Positions 1 through 7,684 of a stretch of DNA of 64,000 nt are shown here, in pieces (position 1 is the stretch's first letter; each line of letters opens with the position of its first letter). Source of the DNA: Veillonellaceae bacterium (GTDB lineage: Bacteria > Bacillota_C > Negativicutes > UBA1444); the NCBI GenBank assembly GCA_012798135.1, contig JAAZNU010000023.1, positions 1-64,000 on the forward strand, written 5' to 3'. The position numbers were made by a program, and so were the translations under genes. The notes below the pieces were generated by a model. It did no database searches. It saw only the letters and a program-made list of their open reading frames with translations, and had not been told where the DNA came from.

Positions 1-1
1 C

Positions 2-1090
2 AGCGAGGGTCTGGGAAAGCAGTCCGTCATTTCCTTTGAAGATCAAAGAGCCGAGACCGCAGCCGTAATTCGACTGTCCGGCAAAAGCGGCAGTCCCGGC
101 GAATCGCCGGCCTATGTGGTGTTGCTGTCCGCATTCACCGCCGTGGCCTTCGCCAGCGTGTTCGTGACCGCAACTCCTTTCGGCGAGCGGCAAATCCGGA
201 AACTGCTGGCCGACCGGCGCGGAATGGCTTTGCTGTGCGCCCTGCCATTATTGTATACGGGGCTGTTTCTGCTGATCTTATGGCTGGGTGGCTTTAACGA
301 ACTACAGTCGGCGGCGTTGAAAAAAGTCACCGGCATTTGGGCCCAACTCCCGCTGCCGTTGTTTCTGGCGCTCGCCGCCGCGTTGCTCTACGGAGGATTC
401 CGGGGCGGATTGGCCTTGGCGCAGCAGGCCGCAAAAAAAACAGCCGGAACGCTGCAATTTGGTCTGCGGCAGTTCGGCTGCGTGCTGGTGACGGCGGTTC
501 CCTATCTGGTGCTGCAGGAGGTGCTGCCGTTGCTCTGGTGTTTCAGTACGCCGGCGGCGCTCATCGTGATGGTCTATGGGACCCGCCTGGGCCGGGAATA
601 TTTCGGTTTCACGTTTTTGCCGCGCTCCCGTCGGGAGGCCGGAGCGGTGCTGTTGCTGCTGGCCAGCGGTGTTCTGCTGTTTCTGGCGACGAATTTTATC
701 GTCGGCGGGATCACCTACACCGGCGAGCTCTGGCAAATGACCGGCACCAAAATCTATATGTTCAGTTTCATGATGCTATTGATCGTCGGCATTTCGGAGG
801 AGGTCATCTTCCGCTGCGGCGTGCTGATGCTGTTCGCCACCTATCTGGGTCGCGCCGGCGGCCAGCGCTGGTGGGGGCGGCATCCCCGCACCGCCGCCGT
901 CATCGCGACTTCGGCGCTGTTCGGCATCGCTCACTTTCCGCATGGACCGGTCATGATTTTTCTGGCCTTTCTGGCCAGTCTGCTGTACGGTCTGGCGTTC
1001 GTGGGCGGACGGAGCCTGTTCGGGCCGGTGCTGCTGCACGGACTGCTCAATGTGCTGATCCTGAAGAATTTCCAGTTGCTCGCGTTCTAA
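2..1090 (+). CDS. CPBP-family membrane protease (5' partial)
   Basis: Membrane protein with a C-terminal CPBP (Abi/CAAX-protease-like) domain. The three family motifs are visible: EEVIFR at 797-814, FGIAHF about 40 residues later, and HGLLNVL near the C-terminus; in the family these residues build an intramembrane glutamic protease site. At least seven hydrophobic segments precede and include the domain. The reading frame is open to the left edge. A GTG at 116 could serve as a start, but the upstream codons read as plausible protein and no Shine-Dalgarno sequence precedes it, so I treat the gene as cut by the window. The N-terminal part before the CPBP domain might belong to a larger fusion, for example with a transporter permease. 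It is the only plus-strand gene and converges on the LPS cluster. The substrate is unknown. Confidence 0.8.
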   Translation, partial: SEGLGKQSVISFEDQRAETAAVIRLSGKSGSPGESPAYVVLLSAFTAVAFASVFVTATPFGERQIRKLLADRRGMALLCALPLLYTGLFLLILWLGGFNELQSAALKKVTGIWAQLPLPLFLALAAALLYGGFRGGLALAQQAAKKTAGTLQFGLRQFGCVLVTAVPYLVLQEVLPLLWCFSTPAALIVMVYGTRLGREYFGFTFLPRSRREAGAVLLLLASGVLLFLATNFIVGGITYTGELWQMTGTKIYMFSFMMLLIVGISEEVIFRCGVLMLFATYLGRAGGQRWWGRHPRTAAVIATSALFGIAHFPHGPVMIFLAFLASLLYGLAFVGGRSLFGPVLLHGLLNVLILKNFQLLAF

Positions 1091-1250
1091 ACCGGGCTTC
1101 CGAATTGAATAATAATCCAAAAGCGCTGCGTCGACGAATGACACGGCTCCCATTTCACGCAACTGTTTCTTTTTGGGGGAATCCCCTCTCTGCTTTCACT
1201 GCACCGCCGACCCGTTTAGCAAACGAATGCAGGCGAGCCATTCACAACAC

Positions 1251-2372
1251 TTATCCCAAGCCGAATTCCTGCACCAGGAACTCGGCGATTTTTTTTGCCC
1301 CGCCGGGCGGCCCCATGCGCTCACGGCCGACCGCGCCCCGCCGGGCCCGTTCTTCGGGATGCGCCAGCAGATAGGATACCTCCCGCGACACGCCTTCCGG
1401 GAAGTCGCTGATGTAGGCGGTGGCGCCGCCAAGCAACCTTTCCTGGTCGATCATCCGCGACGGCGTGGTCTGGGCGCCCGCGCCCACGAAACTGACCACC
1501 GGCCGGCCCATGCCCGCCGCCTGCTCGTTGGCGGTTCCGGCCATCCCGATCACCAGCGTCGATTCATGCAGCACCCGTTCGAACAGGTTTTTGCCCATCT
1601 GTACGGCCTTGCCGTCTTTTCGCAGCACGTCGCCTTCGGCCAGAGTCCATCCGTCGGCCGCTACCGCCGCCGCCATTTTTTCAATGCTGAGTACCGGCGA
1701 CAGCGCGCAGAGGTACTGCGCCGGCTCGGGTATCCCGTCGATGACGGAGAGGATACGGCGGAAATTGTGGTCCGCTTCATCCCGGCTGCCGGGCAGCAGG
1801 CCGATCACCGGCGGTTCCGCCGCCTGTTCCGGACCGGGTTCGCCAATGCCGTCCATGATGGGATTGCCGAGGAAGCGGGCGTCGATGCCTTTGGCCCGCA
1901 GACATTCGGCCGTATAGGCGTCCCGGGTCAGCACCCGCGAGGCGAAATGCCGGATCACCCACTCTTCGACGGACGAATGCGGATTCATGTGGTTGGATTT
2001 TGCCAGCGCCAGGAAGACGGATTTGCGCCCGAGGCCGAAATAGGCATGAAGCAGCAGAAACACATCGCCGACCACGAAGGCGTGGTCGAATTCGGAACGC
2101 CGTTTGGCCAGGAAGCCGAGATAGCGGAAATAGTCCCTGGCGTAGGGGATGTCCTTCAGGAACAGCCGGAACTCCTGGCTGCCGAATCCTTGCCCCGGCG
2201 GAAAAGCTCCTTCCCAAACCGTCTCGAAGCCATGTCTCTGAAAGTCGTTGCCGCTGGAGACCATCGGGATGGCGATAATGGGATGCTGCGGCGCCATTCG
2301 GCGCAGCTCGCAGGCGATGAGGGCTCCGGTCCGGTCTTCGCCAAAGCCGTTAGTCAGAAACGAGATTTTCAC
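1251..2372 (-). CDS. LpxB-like glycosyltransferase (lipid-A-disaccharide-synthase-related)
   Basis: GT-B-fold protein of 373 residues that resembles lipid-A-disaccharide synthase and MurG but is distinct from the true LpxB encoded at 27070-28212. The N-terminus reads MKISFLTNGFGEDRTG, and the C-terminal half contains a nucleotide-sugar-binding-like stretch GMAGTANEQAAGMGRP followed by VSFVG. No signal peptide or membrane segment is seen. The start is GTG with GGAGG six bases upstream; it overlaps the 3' end of the preceding gene by 23 nt, which suggests coupling. It is the last gene of the LPS cluster. Donor and acceptor cannot be read from the sequence; a role in core or lipid A glycosylation is inferred from position. 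Confidence 0.75.
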   Translation of the reverse strand: MKISFLTNGFGEDRTGALIACELRRMAPQHPIIAIPMVSSGNDFQRHGFETVWEGAFPPGQGFGSQEFRLFLKDIPYARDYFRYLGFLAKRRSEFDHAFVVGDVFLLLHAYFGLGRKSVFLALAKSNHMNPHSSVEEWVIRHFASRVLTRDAYTAECLRAKGIDARFLGNPIMDGIGEPGPEQAAEPPVIGLLPGSRDEADHNFRRILSVIDGIPEPAQYLCALSPVLSIEKMAAAVAADGWTLAEGDVLRKDGKAVQMGKNLFERVLHESTLVIGMAGTANEQAAGMGRPVVSFVGAGAQTTPSRMIDQERLLGGATAYISDFPEGVSREVSYLLAHPEERARRGAVGRERMGPPGGAKKIAEFLVQEFGLG

Positions 2373-3558
2373 GTATAGCCTCCGCGATGATCCGCGCCGC
2401 TCCCCGCTCGCGCGTCAATTCCAGAAGATCTGCCCGCAGTTTTTCCCGCCGCGGCGTATCCTGCCACAGTTCCGATGCGTAGTCGGCCACGCCGGCCGGG
2501 GTCAACACCCCCCGCAGTTCCGGCGCCAGCATCCGGCCCGCCATCCGGTTGACCATGGACAGGCACTTCACCCGCTTGTCCAGCCAGGCGATCACCCACT
2601 TTTTCAGCTTGGTGAACGGGAAAAAATTCGGGTAAAGAAAGCCTAGCAGTCCTTCGAACGGGATGTGCTCAATCGAGTTCAGCGGCATCAGCATGATGAA
2701 CGGGACGCCCAACGCCGCGCACTGCAGGTTGTTGGTCCCCGGCAATACCACGGCGATGTCGGCGACCACGAAGGCATCGTGACTATGGGCAAACACGATG
2801 AGAATGCGACCGCCGGAGCCGACGAAATAGGTGTCGCCGCCAGGCGTTTCACGCCAGGTCATTCCCCGTTGGCGCAATACCGACAGCACCAGTTCCCGGT
2901 CGATAAACGGCGATACCGGCAACAACGCCCGGGCTTCCGGATATCGGTCCAACAGATTGCCGGCGATGTCCAACATGAAGTCGATGCTCAATCCCACATA
3001 GGAAGGACGACTGCCGGCCATCAAGGAGAAGATCGGCCGGGCAGCCGCCGGCAGGCCGAGCCGCTGCCGAATCTGTTCCGGCGTACCGGAAGGGACCACG
3101 CTGTCCAGGGCGAGCGTCGGCACTACGTCGATATTTTCGGGACGGGCGCCCTTGCGAATTGCGCGTTCCTGTTCCTGCTGCGTCGGCACAAAAATTTTCA
3201 CAAAGTCGGCCGGATGATAGACCCGGGGCATATAGGCCATGGCCGGGCACTTCAGCAGCGCCGCCACGCCTTTGGCGTACAGGGCGTCGCCGCCGAGAAA
3301 CAGCACCAGGTTTTTCCGGGCGCGGCAGGCATCCAGCTCCCGCCAGATCGACCGAATAACCGTGAATACGCCGGCTACGCGATCCACCGGCAGCTGCGCA
3401 GCAAACTGCCGCTCCCGGCCGCTGGTAAACCAGTCGGGAACTAGGGCCACCGTGATATGCACATCCGGCAGAAGCGCCCGGACTTGCGCCACCACCGGCG
3501 CCACCCAGCCGGACATCTCTCCCGGCGAGTTGGCAATGATCGTCAGTGCCTTTTCCAT
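2350..3558 (-). CDS. LpxB-like glycosyltransferase-related protein
   Basis: 402-residue protein beginning MEKALTIIANSPGEMSGW, with a GT-B-like two-domain layout. The segment NSPGEMSGW resembles the glycine-rich SxGExSGD motif at the N-terminus of LpxB, and a C-terminal AVVLPGTNNLQCAALG stretch resembles the donor-binding part of LpxB. It is therefore a second LpxB relative encoded next to another one (1251-2372), with which it overlaps by 23 nt. ATG start with an AAGGA-type ribosome site. It follows two GT2 genes closely (2 nt gap). The product is probably cytosolic or membrane-peripheral. Whether it is an active glycosyltransferase is not shown by the sequence. Confidence 0.7.
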   Translation of the reverse strand: MEKALTIIANSPGEMSGWVAPVVAQVRALLPDVHITVALVPDWFTSGRERQFAAQLPVDRVAGVFTVIRSIWRELDACRARKNLVLFLGGDALYAKGVAALLKCPAMAYMPRVYHPADFVKIFVPTQQEQERAIRKGARPENIDVVPTLALDSVVPSGTPEQIRQRLGLPAAARPIFSLMAGSRPSYVGLSIDFMLDIAGNLLDRYPEARALLPVSPFIDRELVLSVLRQRGMTWRETPGGDTYFVGSGGRILIVFAHSHDAFVVADIAVVLPGTNNLQCAALGVPFIMLMPLNSIEHIPFEGLLGFLYPNFFPFTKLKKWVIAWLDKRVKCLSMVNRMAGRMLAPELRGVLTPAGVADYASELWQDTPRREKLRADLLELTRERGAARIIAEAIRENLVSD

Positions 3559-3560
3559 CT

Positions 3561-4487
3561 TCAGTCCTTTTCCGGGATGCCGGCCGCCGCCAACCCTTTG
3601 CGCAGGGATGCGGCGAACAGATGGGTCAGCAGGATCTTGCGGGCCAGCGGATACAGGATGTGACCGTTTTCACGCATAGCCGCCACCCGCTCCGGCGTCG
3701 CCCAGCGCACCAGCCCCCAGCGCTCCAGGCGGTCATTCCATTTCAGCCGCTCCCAGTGAATGATCTTTTTGACTTCCGGCAACGGATATTTTTCGTAAAA
3801 CATGGCCGCCGTACCGCCCCGTTCGTGCCGTTTCTTCATTTCCAGCTCCAGGGTCGGCGTTCCGGCCTGATGGTGCAGCACATAGGCCCGGCGGTTGCGA
3901 ACGCCGCCGACGCCGGACAACCGAAACCGCAGTCCCAGTTCGGTGTCCTGGTAGCCGTAGGCCCGGCCGAACCGGATGTCGAATCCCTGCTGTTCGAGAA
4001 ACTCTTTGCGCGGGCAGGAAGCATTGACGCCGACGAACGGATCGCCAAACCAGTCCAGCCACGCCTGAATTCGATATCGCCAAGCCGTGACCGGCGGGTC
4101 GTCGATTTTTTCCTGTCCGTAAACGTTCAAGGCGGGCCCGGCGACATACACCGGACCGGACGCCTCCCGATGGCTTTTCACGTGCTCAGCGACAAACCAG
4201 GGCGGTACCAGGGCATCGTCATCGATGAAGATGACAATATCCCCCGATGCTGCGGAAACGCCGATGTTGCGAGCCGGGCCGATACCCTGGTGGCCGGCGG
4301 AAATCACTTTGACCGCGTAAGATGCAGTCCACTCTTTCGCCAGTTCCAGACTACCGTCACCAGATCCGTCGTCAACGATGATGACTTCGAATTGATTCGC
4401 CGGATAGTCCTGCGCGTTCAGGCAGCGTAGACAGGCTCCGAGCAGTGCCTTGCGGTTGTAAGTGGCCAATATGATGCTGGCGTCCAC
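3561..4487 (-). CDS. Glycosyltransferase family 2 (copy A)
   Basis: GT2 (GT-A fold) enzyme of 308 residues. It starts DASIILATYNRK, has the nucleotide-sugar motif VIIVDDGSGDGS, and a DXD-type metal motif in IVIFIDDDALVP. The C-terminal third carries a probable acceptor region but no clear membrane helix. The start is GTG preceded by GGAGG. It has the same length as the next gene upstream (4635-5561) and matches it through most of its length, so the two are tandem duplicates. Likely adds a sugar to the LPS core or O-chain; the donor sugar is not predictable. Confidence 0.88.
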   Translation of the reverse strand: MDASIILATYNRKALLGACLRCLNAQDYPANQFEVIIVDDGSGDGSLELAKEWTASYAVKVISAGHQGIGPARNIGVSAASGDIVIFIDDDALVPPWFVAEHVKSHREASGPVYVAGPALNVYGQEKIDDPPVTAWRYRIQAWLDWFGDPFVGVNASCPRKEFLEQQGFDIRFGRAYGYQDTELGLRFRLSGVGGVRNRRAYVLHHQAGTPTLELEMKKRHERGGTAAMFYEKYPLPEVKKIIHWERLKWNDRLERWGLVRWATPERVAAMRENGHILYPLARKILLTHLFAASLRKGLAAAGIPEKD

Positions 4488-4504
4488 GCCGTTCCTCCAA
4501 AATA

Positions 4505-4546
4505 TGTTCTATTGCGTCCATGCGCAGACCGGTTGCTTGGAACCGC
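4505..4546 (-). pseudogene. Remnant of the 3' end of gmhB
   Basis: On the minus strand this stretch reads GCGGTTCCAAGCAACCGG then CTG, and continues GACGCAATAGAA toward the ribosome site of the downstream glycosyltransferase. It aligns with the end of the intact gmhB gene and its short spacer at 5581-5630 with a minority of mismatches. It has no reading frame of its own. The simplest explanation is that a duplication unit containing the tail of gmhB plus the glycosyltransferase gene was copied in tandem. Confidence 0.7.
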
Positions 4547-4588
4547 TCCGACGCTCCGCTTAACCTCCGCTATTTCCAAAGCAACCGG
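4529..4588 (-). other. Intergenic inverted repeat between the two GT2 genes
   Basis: CCGGTTGCTTGGAA at 4529-4542 is complementary to TTCCAAAGCAACCGG at 4574-4588, with one bulged base. The transcript can form a long hairpin between the two duplicated glycosyltransferase genes. No run of T follows, so it is not an obvious intrinsic terminator; it may attenuate transcription or stabilise the upstream message. Confidence 0.5.
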
Positions 4589-4634
4589 CCTGCCGATATT
4601 TCATAATATCCATCGATCCGCTTCTGTCTGCGGG

Positions 4635-5561
4635 TCAGTCATCGCCAGACAGCCCCGCTTCGGTCAATCCTTCCCGCAGAGCCGTGGCATAAAGACGAAT
4701 CAGCAGCATCTTGCGGACGACCGGGTACAGAAAGTGGCCTTTGAATTTCAATGTGGCCGCCAATTCCGGCGTCGCCCAACGCAGTAGCCCCCCACGGTTC
4801 AAAAGGTCATACCGCCGCAAACAACCCCATTTAATCAGTTTTTTCACTTCCGGCAGCGGATGTTTCGTATAGAACAACGCCCCGTTGCTACCGCACTCGC
4901 GCCGTTTTTTCATTTCACATTCCAGGCTGGGCGTCCCATTGGTATGATGCAGGACATACGCCCGCCGATTGCGGGTCTGCCCCAAACCGGCCAGCCGCAG
5001 CCGCATCCCCAGTTCTGTGTCTTCATAGCCATAGGCCCTGCCAAACCGGGGATCGAAGCCGCCCACGCGCAGGAAGTCCGCCCGGGGACAGGACACATTG
5101 ACACTGACAAATGGCAGGCCAAAAAAATCCAGGAAAGCTTGCAGACGAATTTTTCCGTCGAGAAAGGGTGGGTCGTCAATGCTTTGCCGACCGCTGACAA
5201 ATACCGCCGGGCCGTCGGCAAAAATCGGCCCGCTGGCGGCGCGATGGCTTCGGATATGTTCGCTGATGAACCAGGGTGTGGCGAAGGCATCGTCGTCAAT
5301 AAAGATGATAATTTCGCCGCGGGCGTGCGCAACGCCGAGGTTGCGCGCCGGACCCGGGCCCTGGTGTCCGGCGGAGAAGCTCCGCAGGGAATAGCGGGCG
5401 GACCAGTTTTGCACCATTTCGACACTGCCGTCGGTCGAGCCGTCATCGACCACGATGACTTCAAAACGATCTTCCGGATAATCCTGAGCATCCAGGCAAC
5501 GCAAACAGGTGGCCAACAGTTCCTTGCGATTGTAGCTGGCAATGACAACGCTAGCGTCCAA
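4635..5561 (-). CDS. Glycosyltransferase family 2 (copy B)
   Basis: GT2 enzyme of 308 residues, tandem duplicate of the gene at 3561-4487. Shared landmarks are DASVVIASYNRKELL at the N-terminus, VIVVDDGSTDGS, IIIFIDDDAFATPWF with the DXD-type motif, and FGRAYGYEDTELG in the C-terminal half. The start is TTG, aligned one base off from the GTG of copy A, with GGAGG seven bases upstream. The gene follows gmhB after 32 nt. Located with heptose and Kdo genes, it probably extends the LPS inner core; the exact sugar cannot be deduced. Confidence 0.88.
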   Translation of the reverse strand: MDASVVIASYNRKELLATCLRCLDAQDYPEDRFEVIVVDDGSTDGSVEMVQNWSARYSLRSFSAGHQGPGPARNLGVAHARGEIIIFIDDDAFATPWFISEHIRSHRAASGPIFADGPAVFVSGRQSIDDPPFLDGKIRLQAFLDFFGLPFVSVNVSCPRADFLRVGGFDPRFGRAYGYEDTELGMRLRLAGLGQTRNRRAYVLHHTNGTPSLECEMKKRRECGSNGALFYTKHPLPEVKKLIKWGCLRRYDLLNRGGLLRWATPELAATLKFKGHFLYPVVRKMLLIRLYATALREGLTEAGLSGDD

Positions 5562-5593
5562 GGCCGTCCCTCCGAAAGTTTATTCTATTGCAT

Positions 5594-6121
5594 CTATATA
5601 CAGGCCGGTTGCTGGGAACCGCCCTGCTGCAATATCGTCTGCACGAAGTCCAGCAAATTGGGGCCGTTGAAGAGATAGCCCCGGATGCCGGCCGCTTCGG
5701 CCGCCGTCAGGTCCGAATCCTTGTCGCCGATCAGAAACGAGGTGCCCGGGTCGGCCCGCCAGTCGGCCATCGCCTGCAGAATCAGGCCTGGCCGGGGCTT
5801 GCGGCAGTCGCATTCCCGGGTATAAGCGGCAATAGCGCCTTTCGGATGATGCGGACAAAAATAAAAAGCGTCGATGCGGGCGCCCAGTTGATGCAGTTCG
5901 GTGTTCATCCAGCCATGCAGTGCCAGAACGTCCTCCTCCCGGTAATAACCGCGAGCCACGCCGCTCTGGTTGGTGATGACCACCACCGGCCAGCCGCGCT
6001 CGTTGAATAGGCGAATCGCCGCCGGCGCGCCGGGAATCCAGACGCAGTCCTCGCGCCGCCACAGATAGCCAATGTCGGCGTTGATCACGCCGTCCCGGTC
6101 CAAAAATACGACCGGCGTCAC
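5594..6121 (-). CDS. gmhB: D-glycero-beta-D-manno-heptose-1,7-bisphosphate 7-phosphatase
   Basis: HAD-superfamily phosphatase of 175 residues that removes the 7-phosphate of heptose 1,7-bisphosphate in the ADP-heptose pathway (cytoplasm). The catalytic DxD motif is FLDRDGVIN at the N-terminus; the Cys-rich CDCRKPRPG segment matches the zinc-binding loop typical of GmhB, and LIGDKDSDLTAA is the C-terminal acidic motif. The frame stays open further upstream, but the family begins at the DRDG motif. I choose the GTG at 6121, which overlaps the gmhA stop as GTGA and implies translational coupling. Confidence 0.92.
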   Translation of the reverse strand: MTPVVFLDRDGVINADIGYLWRREDCVWIPGAPAAIRLFNERGWPVVVITNQSGVARGYYREEDVLALHGWMNTELHQLGARIDAFYFCPHHPKGAIAAYTRECDCRKPRPGLILQAMADWRADPGTSFLIGDKDSDLTAAEAAGIRGYLFNGPNLLDFVQTILQQGGSQQPACI

Positions 6122-6669
6122 TCTTCGAGCCTCTGGCAGACCATGTGCTCGACGAGCAGGTGGGCTTCCTGGATGCGGGCGGTGACGTCGGCAGGAATCC
6201 GGATGCAGATATCGCACCAATCCTTCATCTGGCCGCCGGTGCGGCCGGTCAGGCCGACGGTGACGGCACCGATCTCGCGGGCTTTTGCCAACGCCTTCAG
6301 GATGTTCGGGCTGTTGCCGGAGGTCGTGATGCCTACGACCACGTCGTCGGCCTCGACCAGAGCTTCAACCTGACGGACGAAGACGGCGTCGTAGCCGTAA
6401 TCGTTGGCCAGCGCCGTCAAAATCGAAGTGTCGGTAGTCAGGGCTACGGAAGCCATGGCCCGGCGTTCCTTCTGGAACCGGCCGACCAGTTCCGCCGCGA
6501 AGTGCTGACAGTCGCAAGCGCTGCCGCCATTACCCATCAAGTAAACTGTATGGCCGGTGGCAATGGCGTCCCGGCAGGCCTCAGCGAACCGGGAGATGTC
6601 CGCCAGGCACTCGGTTTTCAGCGCGGCAATTGCACGTTCATGCTCCGCAATCAGTGACAAATAATCCAT
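6118..6669 (-). CDS. gmhA: Phosphoheptose isomerase
   Basis: SIS-domain isomerase of 183 residues that converts sedoheptulose 7-phosphate to D-glycero-D-manno-heptose 7-phosphate, the first step of ADP-heptose synthesis. Visible features are MGNGGSACDCQHFAAELVGR, characteristic of GmhA, and GITTSGNSPNILKAL for phosphosugar binding. Length is normal for the family. It overlaps gmhB by 4 nt and lies 9 nt downstream of an oxidoreductase gene. Cytosolic; homotetrameric in characterised relatives. Confidence 0.95.
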   Translation of the reverse strand: MDYLSLIAEHERAIAALKTECLADISRFAEACRDAIATGHTVYLMGNGGSACDCQHFAAELVGRFQKERRAMASVALTTDTSILTALANDYGYDAVFVRQVEALVEADDVVVGITTSGNSPNILKALAKAREIGAVTVGLTGRTGGQMKDWCDICIRIPADVTARIQEAHLLVEHMVCQRLEE

Positions 6670-6678
6670 GGCCGATCC

Positions 6679-7674
6679 CTACACTTTCACCCGTTGCGAA
6701 CCGCTGCGCAGGGAGCGCTCGGCTGCGGCGAGGATTTTCACGATCTGGAGACCGGCATAGCCGTCGGCAATCGGCGGTTTGCCGGTGCGGATGCCTTCGA
6801 CCAGTTGCTTGACTTCGTTGCGCAGAGCATCTCCCGGCGGGATGAACGGCGACAGGACATCGCCGAGGTGGTAGCTGGGCTTGCCGTCGCTGCCGCAGGT
6901 CACGCAGCGGTCGTAGATCCGCAGTTTTTCCGAGGCTTCCTGGTCGTTGTAATAGGCGCTTTTCTTAGTGCCTACCAACGCGCCGTGTCGCATCTTGACC
7001 GGCGACAACCAGCTGACATGCGTCTGAGCGACGAACCCGTCCGCAAAGAACATGTGCAGTTGGGCCATGCTTTCCGGGAAGCCCGGCAGATGACTGGCGC
7101 CGACTGCCAAAACTTCTGTCGGCATCCGGCCGGTCACGTGGTAGAACAGCGATACGTCGTGCACGGCCAGATCCCACAGCACGTTGTAGTCGTTACGGAC
7201 GGCGCCGAGGTTCAACCGGACCGAGTCCCAGTATAGGAGCTCGCCCAGTTCGCCGCTTTTGAGCAGGTTGTGAAAGTATTGCGCTTCGTTGGTGTAGCAC
7301 AGCACATGGTCGGTGGCCAGCAGCAAGCCTTTTTTCGCGGCCAGCTCGATCAGTTCTTCGGCGTGGGCTACGCTGGCAGTCATCGGCTTCTCGACGAGTA
7401 CATGCTTACCGGCTTCCAGCGCCGCCTTCGCCAGCGGATAGTGGCTGTCCACCGGCGTGGCGATGGCGACGAGGTCGACTTTCGGGTCGTTCAGAACGTC
7501 CAGATGGTCGGTGGTCGCCTGCACATCGTGAAAGGTTTGTTTCAAAAACTCGAGACGGGGGGCGCTGAGGTCGCACATCCACTTGAGTTTTGTTTCCGTA
7601 TTGGAGAAGAAGACGTTGAGCAGGTTGGGGCCCCAACCGCCGCAGCCGATGACGGCCGTCTGAATCTTTTTCAT
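6679..7674 (-). CDS. Gfo/Idh/MocA-family sugar oxidoreductase
   Basis: NAD(P)-dependent oxidoreductase of 331 residues. The N-terminal Rossmann motif is VIGCGGWGPNLL, followed by VEKPMTASVAHAEEL, the EKP signature of the Gfo/Idh/MocA family. Relatives that work with a DegT-type aminotransferase oxidise C3 of a UDP-sugar (GnnA in lipid A diamino-sugar synthesis, WlbA/WbpB in O-antigen synthesis). The aminotransferase gene lies 10 nt upstream. No UDP-GlcNAc 6-dehydrogenase or N-acetyltransferase gene is nearby, which favours a GnnA-like role over a WlbA-like one, but this is inference. Confidence 0.85.
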   Translation of the reverse strand: MKKIQTAVIGCGGWGPNLLNVFFSNTETKLKWMCDLSAPRLEFLKQTFHDVQATTDHLDVLNDPKVDLVAIATPVDSHYPLAKAALEAGKHVLVEKPMTASVAHAEELIELAAKKGLLLATDHVLCYTNEAQYFHNLLKSGELGELLYWDSVRLNLGAVRNDYNVLWDLAVHDVSLFYHVTGRMPTEVLAVGASHLPGFPESMAQLHMFFADGFVAQTHVSWLSPVKMRHGALVGTKKSAYYNDQEASEKLRIYDRCVTCGSDGKPSYHLGDVLSPFIPPGDALRNEVKQLVEGIRTGKPPIADGYAGLQIVKILAAAERSLRSGSQRVKV

Positions 7675-7684
7675 TCTCGCACCT

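Noticed and set aside
1091..1250. Bidirectional terminator between the convergent first two genes
   Set aside because: Only a weak GGGG/CCCC hairpin without a proper T-run is visible.
1251..2372. Calling this gene lpxB
   Set aside because: The canonical SAGEASGD signature is in the gene at 27070-28212; this one lacks it.
1173..2378. Long plus-strand open frame opposite the LpxB-like gene
   Set aside because: It mirrors the codon structure of a well-supported minus-strand gene, has an odd His/Arg/Pro-rich composition, no domain and no ribosome site.
4529..4588. Inverted repeat as the end of an insertion sequence
   Set aside because: There is no transposase, no target duplication, and the repeat is explained by the duplicated gmhB tail.
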